Of a stretch of DNA of 64,000 nucleotides, positions 11,476 to 23,671 are shown piece after piece. How positions within the stretch are numbered: the first letter of the stretch is position 1; the number at the start of each line of letters is the position of its first letter. The DNA is from Rehmannia glutinosa (taxonomy: Eukaryota > Streptophyta > Magnoliopsida > Lamiales > Orobanchaceae). The translations under genes were made by a program, and so were the position numbers. The DNA is taken from contig JABTTQ020003446.1 in NCBI GenBank assembly GCA_016081115.2, positions 62,001 through 126,000 on the forward strand. Direction: 5' to 3'. A model generated the notes under the pieces. It saw only the letters and a list, made by a program, of their open reading frames with translations, made no database searches and was not told the DNA's origin.

Positions 11476-13144
11476 TAAATTTTGTGGTAGTTCATTTGAA
11501 GGACATTTATCAATCAATTGCACATTTGATAATTTGTTGAGCTTATTTTCACTAGGAATGATGTCATTAAGATCCTTAACATGCTTTGAATGAGGGTCAA
11601 CAAATGGAATATTGGATTGTTTGAAAGAATCAATGTTCTTACCAAATGTGTCCTCCCTTCTATCTTCTTCGGTTAGACTCCGGTAAGGGATCTTGGGCTT
11701 GTATTCTGCAATCTCTTTTTTCATGAGCTTTTCTTTGGGCATGTCATCCTCCACGTATTTCTGCATGGTGGCATTGGCATAATCATGCTCATGTGGAAAA
11801 CTGATGGTGATTGCCTTTACGTGCTCCCTTGGGTTTGGCTCGGTATTACACGGCAAACTACCTTGTAGCCTTTCGGAAATCATCTTCGCAATCTGGCCTA
11901 TTTGATTTTCCAGATTATGGATAGATGCCTCTTGATTTCTCAAGGATGTTTCCACCTTTGGAATCGGGTATCTGTTGATTGCACAAACTTTGTTATAAGA
12001 TCTTCCAAGTTAGGCTTACCTTGATTTGGCTGAAATCCGGGAGACGTGTGTAGATCAGGATTGGGATTAGGTCGTGGTTGGCCTTGGTTTCCCCAACCGA
12101 AATTAGGATGTTGTCTCCACCCAGTATTATATGTGTTGTTGTAAGGATTACTTGGGTAATTTCTGCCTTGATTCCCAACGTAATTAGCTTGTTCACTTGA
12201 GGTATTGTGTGTGGGCGATCCCGATGATTATGCAATCCTCCGCAAGTTTCACAAGATAAAACATGCGGCGGTGGTGGTTTAGGAGCCGCTAGATCGTCGA
12301 TCTTTTGGGTCAAAGCTTCGACATGTGCAAACTAGTGTAACCACCGCATCTGCATTATAAACACCCACTATTTTGTTAGGTTTACCTCAAATGCGGATTG
12401 CCATTGATAGCCATTCATGGCCATTCCTCTATCGGATCGTGGGCGCTTCCGGTGTTTTATTGTTCAAAGTTCCCCCCAGCATTTGTGATCAATCATTTGC
12501 CTTGTTGAGAGTAGCCCATTGTAAAATGTTTGGACTTGCATCCAAATAGGAAGACCATGATGTGGGCATTTCCGCAACAATTCTTTGAATCTCTCCCAAG
12601 TGTCGTACAAGGTCTCGTCATCTTCTTGAGTGAATGAAGAGATTTCATTCCTCAATCGTGCGATTTTGGCGGTGGAAAATATTTCAAAAGGAACTTTTCG
12701 CCATGATGTTCCACGTTGTAATCGTTCCTTTGGCAAAGTATTTAGCCATTGTTTAGCCCGTCCCCAAAGAGTAAATGGGAATAGGCGTAAACGGATGGCA
12801 TCATCAGAGACCCCATTGATTTTGAATGTATCGCAAATTTCGAGGAAATTTGCGATATGATTATTCGGATCTTCGTCTGGTAGGCCGTCGAATTGAACGA
12901 ATTGTTGCACCATTTGAATGACATTAGGTTTGATTTCAAAATTATTGGCGGCAACAGTGGGCCTTACGATGCTAGATGACGTGCCGTCCATGGATGGTTT
13001 GGCATATATATACATAGTTCTTTGTTCATCTTCCATGACGAAATCTTTACTTTCGTTAGTATCCTCTTCGTGGTCTGTGTTATTACTTTCCTCTGTGTTG
13101 CTACCGGCAGTGTCGCGCTTCCAAATTCGGCGACGAGTAGGCAT
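11476..13144 (-). pseudogene. Gypsy gag polyprotein, frameshifted
   Basis: Capsid/nucleocapsid precursor. I place the start at the ATG at 13144 (MPTRRRIWKRDTAG). A Ser/Glu/Asp-rich stretch follows, then the gag core with NNFEIKPNVIQMVQQFVQF, LPDEDPNNHIANFLEICDTF and GVSDDAIRLRLFPFTLWGR, then WERFKELLRKCPHHGLP. This core is continuous to a stop near 12464. The continuation is in other frames: SCETCGG (a zinc-knuckle-like remnant, near 12245) and LRNQEASIHNLENQIGQIAK at about 11940, leading to protease. At least three frameshifts separate these pieces. They look like one or two missing bases rather than large deletions. Confidence 0.85.
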
Positions 13145-13273
13145 ACACTGCGGTAAACAAAGAGGATAAGTATAAACCAAGACTTACAAAGATAGATAAA
13201 AAGAAAGATAATGGTAAAAAAAATAAAAAAAAATGATTAAATTAACAAAAATAAAGCGTTCTTAATATTACAA

Positions 13274-13291
13274 TCCCCGGCAACGGCGCCA
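13274..13291 (-). other. primer-binding site, tRNA-Asp type
   Basis: The plus strand reads tccccggcaacggcgcca, identical to the 3' end of plant tRNA-Asp(GUC). The element therefore carries its complement six bases inside the 5' LTR. Athila/Tat-lineage elements commonly use tRNA-Asp. Confidence 0.85.
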
Positions 13292-13297
13292 AAAACT

Positions 13298-14987
13298 TGA
13301 TGGCTCAAAAGCTACCTTTAAAATCGTAGGCAAGTGCACCTATCGTTTTATAGTATAGATTATTGAGTACCGAGTGTCATTCCCACGAGGATTGTAAGTA
13401 CTAATAATTACCGTCTTTTTGTTATTTAATCTAACAATTTTCAGAGTTTTTGTTTGATGAAAAAGGAAAACAAATTATAAATTGTAAAAATGAAGGAAGA
13501 TTTGTAAAATAAGAAATCAAGAGATAGAAATGTGTTTGAATGTAAATCCCTCTAGAATGTTTTTGTGATTTGACAAGTTAAAAATACAACCGTAAGCCCT
13601 TAAGCAAAAACCAACCTCTTTTAATAAAATCTCATGTCTTGTGGACCGTAGAAATTCCCAATTTAAGTTAAACCCTTTCTCAAGGCGAAAAACTTCTAAT
13701 CTCAAGTTGATTAACTGAAATCTCTTTCTAGTTAAAACCCCAAGACAAAGACATTATAACGATTTGTGAATTCCCATATTAGGTTTGACCCTAATCCGGA
13801 AGATTTATGTCGCCCCTATATCTAGGATTGCATGCAACTCTTTTCACTTATATAGGTTCTATTTCACCATGAATCTCTCGATTTCCGGATGAAAAATAAA
13901 CTTCAAATCAATATTGTGCATATATCAATTCGAATGAACGAAGCATAATATAAGTGAATCACACAAAATATGAAGATTTTATTAAAAACATACACACCTT
14001 AATCACAAATCCATTCTAGAGTTCATTACATTCAAACACTAGGAGTTTAGCTACACATGATTTTGACCAAAGAATAAATTACACAAGAAGATTTAAGTAT
14101 TGTAGACATGGTGTACTTATCTTTCTCAAAATCTCAATTGACTTCTTTCTTGATTGATGATCTTGCTCCAAGCCTTCTTCTCCAATATTGCCCCAAGCTT
14201 TCTCCTCCAAGACCCCTTGATCCCAATTCTACTTAATGGAATGAATACAATGAATATTTCGAGTATCTAATGAATGAATCTCCCAATTTCAACCCTTGGC
14301 TTTTATAGGCAACCAATACATTGATAGTACTCTCTTTTATTAAACAATCACCCCATTTTCCTTGTTGGTTGGTGAATTTTTGTATTCAAGTGATGAGGAG
14401 GGGACATGGAGACATGTTTCAGCAAAATAGGGTGTTAAAAGTGTACAAAAGTGGCCAAAATGGGTTGGTTGGTGAGTTTTCCCCAAATTCCGCAAAGAAA
14501 AGTTACAAAAAGAGGTCCGGACACGCCATGTCGCCCGACACGGCGGCCAGACCGTCTTTGTTTAATTGTGCAGAACTCGGCTGACATGGTCGTGCTTCCC
14601 AACACGGCCAGGCCATGTTTCCCGACACGGCCGTGTTGGGAACACGGCCAGGCCATGTTGGAGGCTGTTTTGTGCAAAACTTTCGAGTTTTGGCTCCCGT
14701 GAACACGGCCGTGTTGCCCGACACCCCGCCCGTGTTGGACCAAAAAGACCCCGAAATGACGTGTTTGGCTTGGAATTTCGAGCGTTTTGCATCCTTAAAC
14801 TCCCGGTATGTTTTGACATGAATCCATGGTCCGAAATTCACCAAAATTAGCCCCGAATGGTCAATCTACATCAATAAAATCACCTCGGAGTAATATGAAC
14901 TATGTACAATCAAAAATTTACAAAACTAACAATAAAATAACTCGAATTCTACTCAAATATACACATAAAACATGCATAAAAAGACCC
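13298..14987 (-). repeat. Gypsy LTR, right copy (5' LTR), end truncated
   Basis: Begins tgatggctcaaaagctacc and runs to aaaaagaccc. Compared with the left copy it lacks the terminal ttatca. The junction with rRNA sequence shares ccc with the LTR, so a 3-bp microhomology marks the breakpoint. Confidence 0.95.
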
Positions 14988-15026
14988 CAGGATGTGATGA
15001 GTCGACATTGAGGTGCCAAACGACTC
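14985..15026. repeat. 42-bp flanking duplication, right copy
   Basis: Second copy of the rrn26 segment at 7740-7781, with one mismatch. Confidence 0.95.
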
Positions 15027-17167
15027 CGTCGATAAGAGCTCTTGGGAGTCATCACTGTTATCCCGGTGTACCTTTGATCCGTTGAGCGAGAGCCCTTCCA
15101 CACGGGACTCCGGATCACTATGGCCGACTTTTCGTCTCTGTTCGACCGTCGGTCTCACGATCGAGCAAGCTTATACCATTACGCTCACGAGTAGAATCTT
15201 AGCTTGAGCCTACCTTCGCACACCTCTGTTACTCTTTAGGAGGCATCCGCCCCAGATAACTACCCACCTCGCAGTATCCCGCCTCCCCCCGAATGATCGG
15301 TGTGGCGGTTAGACATCCTTAGATGAAAGAGTGGTCTTTTAGGATTGGTCGTTGTGTGTCACCACCTCCCACCTATCCTACACATTCGATCAAGGTTGTC
15401 ACTGCGAAGCTATAGTTAAGGTACACGGGGTCTTACCGTCTAGTCGTTGGTACTCAAGATCTTCACGGAGAATTCAATTTCACTGGGTCCATGTCGGAGA
15501 CAGCGGGCGATCATTACACCATTCGTGCGTGTCGCTACTTATGCGACAAGGAATTTTGCTACCTTGGGACGAGTTAGAGTTATCGTCGCCACATCGGGGT
15601 TTCCATTCCAAGCAACTAACACTTCTCCTTCCGACCTTCCAAAGAGGGTAGGTGTCGACTTATACATCGTGTTACCACTTAGCGAGTCCTGTGTTTTTAA
15701 TAAACGATCGCTACCCCTGGTATGTGCCACTTTCCTAATCAAAAGATAGGATAGCACCCCTTTTCCCGGTTACGGGGTTATTTTGCCGAGTTCCTTCGAC
15801 ATGGTTCTCTCAAGCGCCCTAGTATACTCTACTTGTTCACCCGTGTCGGTTTGGGGTACAGTCAGTTCAGGGAGGATCGCCCTCCCAATTCAAAGTTTTT
15901 TCCTGGAAGTTTCAACCTTGTTGACTATGACAAGAGTCGCGAATATAAAGAGACTCGTGACTATGGCGAGGGTGGTACGCTCCGCTCTCTCGCGACCCTA
16001 CTCTAATCAAAAGACTAAAGGCCCTATTGAAGATAGGTCGCCAAACTACGACCACGTTTCGCCTTTTGAAGGGCCGATCGCGGGGCGGCCGGGCCAGCCG
16101 AGTCGAAAGGCTTTGATGACTCAAGGTTCATATTAGGGAAAATAGAGTGAGGGGAAGAGGGGGCGCCCTCGGCCCGATCATCCAATTCACTCCAAGAGAC
16201 AAGCATGGTTCGTAGTCAAAGCAATTTCGTCACTTTCGTGTACCCATCGAGCGACCCTTTCGGGGTTCCTTAGGGACCGATTCACTCTGCGTAGATTGAT
16301 CAACGCAGAAAAACCTTCAATCGCACGCAATTGTGTTTTTCATAGGATTTCTCGTTATCGATGTCGCATTCTCACTTACGATATCTCCAGGTCTTGTCAC
16401 CAAAAACCTTCCCCGATTGATGTAAGCCCGCCATCGACACTTGAAAAAACGACTTTCAATGTCTCGTCGCCGGTGAATCACTTGAGCCCCGATACATTTT
16501 CGGTGCAATGGAGCTAGACCGGTGAGCTATTACGCTTTCTTTAAATGATGGTCGCTTCCAAGCCCACCTCCTGGTTGTCATCGCCGATCACTTCCTTTTC
16601 CACTAAGTGATTGCTTAGGGACCTTAGCGTACGATCGGGTTGTTTCCCTCTCGACTTTGGATCTTAGCACCCAAAAAGTCGTATGTACAAATGATCTAGG
16701 CCTCGTATTCGGAGTTTCCTTGGGGTTGGTAAGGCGAAATGGGGCCACCCTAGCCCATTGAGTGCTCTACCTCGGGCCATCGACATCATACGCTCTACTA
16801 AAATAGATTTCATGGAAAACCACTATATCCGATCTTGGTTGGCCTTTCACCCCTAGCCACAAGTCATCCCGTATTTTGCCACATACGTGGGTTTGGTCCT
16901 CAAGGCTGTTAGAGCTCTCTTCAACCCGCTCATGGCTAGATCGATCGGTTTCGGGTCAAATAGGAAGAACTAGAAGATTCCACACTGAAAGCGCCTACAC
17001 CTAATGGCTTAAGCATTGTTCCCATTTCTCGCTGACCTATCATGCAAAAGGTACGCTGTTAGAGTGAGTACGCTTTACTAATCTAATAGAAAGTAAAGGC
17101 TCTAAGCTCCACTTCTTCGACTGATTGTTCGCATCGGATCTCAGGTTCTCTAATGCACTCCCTAAAT

Positions 17168-17201
<34 letters not shown>

Positions 17202-18000
17202 ACACTATCTATCATTGAGGAATACTTAGGCTTAGAGGGTGGTCCCCCTTTCTCGCGTAAAGCGATCAAAATTTGAACAAGCGCGTTTTTTTGGGAAGGA
17301 TCGAACAATGGGAACGAATCTCTGGGGCTATCACCTTCTTTGGCGATCTTCCAATCTTTTCACAATTACAGTTTCATCGCACCCTTTACTAGAAAGTAAA
17401 GGGCTTGAAAGCTTACCTTATAATTAGAGAAAGGTTTGGAACCCTAGTTTTGGAGTTTTCGCCCCAACCTAGGTTAGGGGGTCGTTAGACCGTAGCTTCC
17501 TGCTGAAAAACGAATAGGCTAGCGTGGTTCGTTTCGCTCTTCAAGCTCCCCACCCCCTGACTCAACCTCAACATCTATAAAAAGAAAAAAAAAAGCTCTT
17601 TCTCCTTTTCATAATAATAAGGTAAGCTTTCAAGCCATAGCTTGCTAGTTTTTCCATCATCCAATCCACAACAAATCGAATGAAACCTGGCGAAAAAAAG
17701 TGAACACTTTCTTTGAGGCTCTCGACAAGACGTGTTTGTTTTTCTTCAAACCCCAATCCGCTCTCGCCGCCACTACTAACGGGGTCTCGGTTGATTTCCT
17801 TCCTTTAGCTACTCAGATGTTTCAGTTCGCTAAGTTTGAAAAGTCCAAAGAGCACGGACTAGCCACGGAGCTTGGATACGGTTTCCCAATTGGAGATCCA
17901 TGGATCACAGACGGTATCTCCCCATGGCCTTTCGCCTCTGAAAGCATCCTTCCTTCTCAATGCCCGGGCATCCATCCAATGCATTCTTTTCGATCTTATA
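14985..18000 (-). rRNA. rrn26: mitochondrial 26S rRNA pseudogene, 5' part
   Basis: The main part of plant mitochondrial large-subunit rRNA on the minus strand. Complementary landmarks in order are cctttgatccgttgagcgag (15070), aggaggcatccgcc (15239), tttgccgagttccttcgac (15782), tcactctgcgtagattgat (16282), gggttgtttccctctcgac (16638), ggtctcggttgatttcc (17782) and gggcatccatccaatgcatt near 17966, the 5' end of the molecule. With the 7375-7781 segment and the 42-bp duplicate removed, the total is about 3.38 kb, the usual size of angiosperm rrn26. So the whole gene was transferred and then split by the retrotransposon. Many small losses at CAG/CTG-type positions distinguish it from a working copy. 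Confidence 0.9.
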
Positions 18001-21000
18001 CCCACTTGCTTCGCATAGGCTACACAAGCTTCGGTGTGGTACACAGAACACCAACCCAATCTCGACAAAGAAAATGAAAGTATAAGCAAGTACATCCTTA
18101 ACGGCCTCTATTCCTGACGTGAATGGCCGCTTGATATTAGTTTGGCTTCACACACTATATAAACAAATATAACAAGTGTGCGAGACAAAGCAGAAGAAGA
18201 TAGTCCTTGGTCGATCATCTTGTAAGAGTCAAATCCAACAATCAATAAAGAGGCCATCTAATTTATTAGAAGATATATTCTAAGATGAAGATAGAGTAAT
18301 AAAGTAAACTACCGACTTGCGGACTCTTTTTCGGATGCTTTGCTAGCCTAGTTGAAAGGCCCTCGTAAAGCATTACGTTCTAGCCCAATTATTCCTCTCC
18401 AGCGATAGGGGTGTGGAGATGAGGGAAGTTTACTTCTCATACTAGGAAATGGGTTAATTACTATGTGAATGTGAGCGACGATGCCCCTTATCGTAGTAAG
18501 GATTAGGCACAAGTCGGGTCAATTACCAATAAGCGGTGGGAGAACCCGAGAGGTCGGATTAGCCCTTTAATGGGTTATAAATGTGGTAATAGGGTTCGTG
18601 ATAATGCTCTTCTAGAGCAACCGTTTGAGTGCACATTCGTAAGAGATCAAATCTATAAAGTGTCGCAGCACAAGGAAAGAAACGGAATAAATTGATCAAC
18701 TTTCGTCATTGCAGGCCTTCCTTCGAGATTGAGAGATAGAGTCCCTATGGGTTAGTGTAGAAAATATCATCCGCGAGTGAATACTTAATGTAGTGATGTG
18801 ATACCTTTTCTATTTGAAAGACGCTGCGAAGCAGCAGATCCTTATCTTTTTAAACAAAGGTGGTTCACTCTATTTCTAATCTTTCTATGGTTGTTCATTC
18901 CTTGTAGAATCGAGTGATTCGCAAGTGAGTGTAGGTAGATCTACCGCCCTTTTCTTCAGTATGCCATTCGCCGCTGTCACTGGAATACCTTCATTCCTCT
19001 ACGAGGAGAAATGAAAAACATCCCCTTCATTTGCCGCAGCTGCGGAATAGCGGGTCGCTAAGAAGAAAAGTCGGGATAACGGGATTTCAAGGTTCAATTC
19101 CAGTGGGTTAGAAACTATGGACGTGACTCCTCAACCACCTCAAGTAGGCTTATACAACTTTCCAGGCCTACTAGGATGGGATAGGGGTGGATTCAACTAG
19201 AGTACCATCTCTCAACCTCGATTTGACGTGGTTTATAAACCTGGAGCTATAGAATGGACTCATCATGAGTTGGGGAACTACTACCAGCCACTACCGACTT
19301 ACTTACTTATTTTGGATTACTATCCGAAATATAGAATTTTTTGTACGTAGTATCGTTTAGATCGAGGTTCTCGCGCAAGCTATCCCGCTTTTTTCGGTCA
19401 AGACGGAGTCCCGGATGGAGAAATTTGGGAAGACTATGTCTCGTGCGTGAGTCGCCTTATCCCGATCAAAGAGGTGCGCAGATCGATCTAGAAGACAAGG
19501 AGAAGATCTTTTTCGTTGTTCCTAGAGACTCTCTTTGTGTGAAGTACATCACCAGGTACAAGATCGAAAGATATGGAGCAATGTAATGCCCAAAAAGGTG
19601 AAACTATCGGCATCGGGCCGTTGGCCCTATCAATATCTATTCTTTCAAGTCTCAACTAAAAATCTCAAAATCAAGGACTATTAGGTCATCGCAAGCAATG
19701 CCTATCGCTTCCCCTCACGCACCTACGAGGCTATGCCACCACAAAAGCAATCGATCCGGTTCACTATGGTTAATGACTGGCCCAAGTAAAGTAAGCCTAA
19801 AGAGCCCAAGCGATATGGGCGGCAATTGAGAAGATTTTCCACACTTGTGCGGGCAGATTAATTAGAGCCCTTGCCTCCTTCGGACCCTCGAGGACCGGAA
19901 TGCAATTGGCTTAAGAAAAGCAAGCAAATCGCCGACCGACCAGACAAGAGAACATATTTACAATTCCGGGAAGGATGACCAAGACCTCGTGAGCGTGGAA
20001 AGCTACTCTCTAAACTAAATGGAAAAAGATCTTATCTTATAGCAGCTCTACCAGGGAAGCGGAGCGTAGGAAAAGGGAATAAGTCGGTGTTTTTCTGTAA
20101 AGGACTCAACGCTTTGATAGCCGAACGTGAGTAGCATTGGATTAGTGAGCGGTGTGACTTTTTGGGATGGAGATCTTTACTTGAAATCCTTATTTGGTTA
20201 AGAATCGCAAAAGGTATGGTATCCAGGTATCCCAAGTGGGAAGAATAAGCGCAATAGCCATCGAGTCCCGACCCCGCTCTTTAAAAAAAAAAAGAAAGAC
20301 CAGGCGAACGGAAATTGTTTAGATAGAAAATCCATTTCCGTTGCTCTTGGTCAAGAATCATTTTCTAGTGGACTTGGCTAGAAAGCCTGAAACAGATTCA
20401 CCGGGGAACTCGAACCAATCCCTGGATGTGGGGAAATGGAAATAGAAAGGAAAGAGTGGATGTTGGGAAAGAGCAGACTCTTCCTTTCGAGGCATACTAC
20501 TATCTAAGTTTCTCTCCTTTGACGGTCGATTGATCCCCTATTGAATTGAAAGGAATTCTTATCGGAGTTGGGGTCTCTCCATTCTTTTTCTCGATGAATA
20601 AGGAGTCCGGCAGAGACAAAGAAGAAACTATGAAAAGGAAGATCGGCTTGTCGTCGACACCTTAGCAGATTGAAAGATCAACCCGAAAGTGGAGTTCGCG
20701 GCTAAAGCCAAAACGAGAAAAGAAGCGAAGCAAGGAATCGAAATCGAGTTAGAGCATGGAATGGGGGACATAACAAAGACTAGAAGGATCGGGCTTCACC
20801 GAATTGCCCTCCCCTGTCAATCATCTTTTTCATCACTTGTTCAAAATAAAGATCTTAAAATCTCTTAAGTGAATAAGTTCTTGATTCCCGTCAATAATGA
20901 AATGGTTGTTTTCTTTTATTGTCAACCCCTATCTTTCTTTCAATCGGATGCCATGTATGAAGCATCTCTCTCGGGACCTCACCTTTACTTACTCCCGAGG

Positions 21001-23254
21001 AAAAGACGGGTAGGGGAATTTCAATGATTTTCAGTGTCGAGTCATCTTCGATAGTTTAGAGAGGAGCCACCTTTGAAAGATCGAAAAGTCAACCAATCTC
21101 GTGAACTACTGAGAACAAGAAAAGAGGATTGCTTCATTGAGGAAAGCTACGGAAAGTAAGTCCCGATTGACTCAATCAACAAGATAAAAGAATACCACGT
21201 GGAGTCACACGTGGGAAGCACTTCGGCTACCTTATCGCAAAGGTTTCGACGAAAAAAAAGCATCCCCACTAAATCAAGAGTTTAGATGCCCGAAGATCTA
21301 AGAAGGTTGAATCAGGAATAAGTGGGTGATTTCTTGAAGAAGGGCCTAATTAGGCCAAGTAAGAGTCCAGGGTCCATTTACGCAAAACAAATACGTCAAT
21401 AATGAAATGAGCAAGAAAGGGGAATGCCAAGGTTAGTGATCAACTAGAAACCCTTTCGAGGCCCCCGGTGGCTTAGGTATCCCCGACAAACACTTTTTCG
21501 TTCGTAAGCACCGAGCGAGCCGCCTTGTCTATGAAGCTTCGCCGCTTCTCCTGGTTGCCTTCTTTTTCTTTCGTGCTTGCTTATGGCAGGCCCTTGCCGA
21601 GGGGTCGTATCCGCTCAAGAGGGCTTCCTCTTTCGAGGTTTGGTCTTCTGAGGAATTAGGGGCTAAGTATGAAGTGATTAATCAACCTTCTTTGTCTTTG
21701 GAAGGGCATTACTATGAATTATGTTTCCTGCCTAAGTAGAGCCAAGATTCTTTATTTTATTCCATTAGGCTACAACATGAATTGTTTTTACTATCACCCT
21801 TATCTTATTAAAACAATAGAAAGGGGCAACTTGTCTTAGGCTGGTACTACTTCCTAGCGTGCGAAGAACTACCAATTATCCATTTTTAAGACCTTTCAAT
21901 GTATCCCCTATCTATATAAAGGTGGAAGAAAAGCAGGGCGAGACGAAGACTAGGATAGTCAGATGGCATAAGACCAGGACACTAGCTTTCATTACCTCAA
22001 TAACGGAGAAAGTTCTACTTGGTCCGAGAAAGCCTAAATTTCAAAATATAGTATGAGGGGACAGAGCTTCCATTTCCGAGTACAATCCTCCGCCTCAAGG
22101 CGTTCTTTTTCCGGGAATCATCAATCGGAGGAGCGCAACCAAGTTTCAAACCTCAAAGCCCTGCAAGGGATGTGAAGCCCTTCTCAATGTCTTCCCTCGC
22201 CTGTGGATCTAGGAGGCAAGGGAATTCGTTGATTGAATCCATTCCCGATGATGTGCCGCTAACAAGGCCTACCTATTCTCCCAATGCAACCCGACTTTTT
22301 AAGGGCATGGCATTCAATCCTATCTCAATATATACTCCTCCAAGGCCACGAGGGTGGATTGAATCCAATCCCATCCAAAGATAAAGTAGTAGAGTTCACC
22401 CATACGAGAGTGAGGGGAAGATGAACAATGAAGCTATAAATTCTTGACCTTTCCGCTTATCTCGCTTTTTGTTGTGATAGGGGCTGTTAAGCCCACCAAC
22501 CAATCTTTCTTTCTCACCCCACCTGTAAGCGTCTTTTCCGTCTTTGAACCTCCTTTATCGTGCTTTCGATCTCTAGTAGTTCCTTCCTTTCGGTTTAGGT
22601 CTTTCCAAACCAAGGGCTTCATTCATTGAAGCCCAACCAAATTTGATTGATGAGAGCGGTAGCCTTTTCCTAGTTAGTCTAGCCAAGCCCAAGTCCCTTT
22701 ACTCTAGCCGGGTTCGCCGTCTTTTCTTTTTTTCGATGTTGCTCGATGAAAATCCTCTCAAATCTTCCATTGCCCTATGATCTTTCATTTGGGATGCTAA
22801 TTCTAGAGCCTTATTATGTTATCAAAGTCTCCAACGGCTTTCGCCGAGTCATCCCCTTCCGTGGGTTAAAATCGGACCGCGTGAGGGGACGGATAAAACT
22901 CGAGAGACCTATCTCATAGAAAGTGCCCGTAGGTCCTTAAAGGAGATCTTACCTAGGGCGGAGATTTTAGAAAGAAAAGAAGTAATCCGTCTCCCCTTGA
23001 ATGGTAGCCCTTGCGGGGATTAAAGAGATATCGCCGCAGGGTAGGAGTTAAGGGGGGAGTAGTCATCCAAAAGAAATGGAAAATCGGTTGTTTTCGGGGA
23101 ATCAGGGCCATGGATCGGCGAAGAGGTAGCGGGAATTTAGTACCTTTGGGGAATGAGTAGTGATTTAGCCCATTACTCATGACCCTTGAGGTGCGGGATG
23201 CCACATGAGGTAAGGTACATCTAATGAAATTCGCAGGGAAAGGAAATGCCCGCT
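18001..23254. other. mitochondrial-type spacer (NUMT), no gene recognised
   Basis: The 5.2 kb upstream of rrn26 has the same composition and small-indel pattern as 1-7700. I recognise no mitochondrial protein or tRNA gene. One stretch looks coding without a recognisable family: plus strand 19201-19350 reads about 50 sense codons including VYKPGAIEWTHHELGNYY and LLILDYYPKYRIF before a stop. An 81-codon frame at 19341-19586 follows out of frame. The right limit at 23254 is set by the sharp start of the inverted-repeat structure. The true NUMT edge could lie a little earlier. Confidence 0.5.
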
Positions 23255-23671
23255 TTTTGATTTCAAATCATATTTTCTTTGAGGTAATTTCAAAGTGTAT
23301 TTTGATCTACCATAAGACGACATTTTGGATTTTTTGTTGCAAGATATTGCTTTCTTCCACTCTTGCTCCGATCCCAGTAAGAGAAAGAGCTAGCACTTTG
23401 ATGGCTCTGTGTGGTGATTACGCTGGGGTTCCCTTTGACTTTTGGTGTAAAAGGTTAATAGACGAAGGTAAGAGATTAGGGATCGCATTTCAGAAAAGAA
23501 TTATGACTAAAATTGAATAAAGAGAATCCAAAATTCAAGGAATATGAACTTGATAGGGGACTTGATAGGGGCATCAGATTTTGGTTCTATTTATTTACAA
23601 GACCTTGAATATTTATGTCATCTGATATTAGTTATCACATCATGAACGAAGATGTTGACGATTTACGAATA
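23255..23671 (+). repeat. inverted repeat, left arm (417 bp)
   Basis: Reverse-complement match to 25743-26147. It is 12 bp longer because gataggggactt is tandemly duplicated near 23551-23575. Both arms carry the same open frame of about 85-98 codons (containing RERASTLMALCGDYAGVPFD), which I do not recognise. Confidence 0.95.

Larger units (their letters stand above)
7782..14987 (-). mobile_element. non-autonomous Ty3/Gypsy element (gag-protease only)
   Basis: A 7.2-kb LTR retrotransposon on the minus strand, inserted in the mitochondrial rrn26 sequence. It has two 1.69-kb LTRs, a primer-binding site identical in complement to the 3' end of tRNA-Asp (13274-13291), gag with an Athila/Tat-like core, an aspartic protease, and a polypurine tract at 9478-9492. 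Reverse transcriptase, RNase H and integrase are absent: 1.4 kb of non-coding, T-rich sequence lies between the protease and the 3' LTR. It would need enzymes from a related element to move. The right-hand LTR lacks its last six bases (ttatca) and runs straight into duplicated rRNA sequence. Confidence 0.9.

Noticed and set aside
7375..18000. Plastid 23S rRNA (NUPT) origin
   Set aside because: The long plant-mitochondrial variable inserts, the about 3.38-kb total length and the adjacent trnfM fit mitochondrial rrn26. No plastid 4.5S, 5S or trnA/trnI neighbours are seen.
23224..23520. 98-codon ORF at the left inverted arm as an independent gene
   Set aside because: It is repeated in the right arm with small changes, its start lies outside the arm, and I recognise no domain. 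It is kept only as a property of the repeat.
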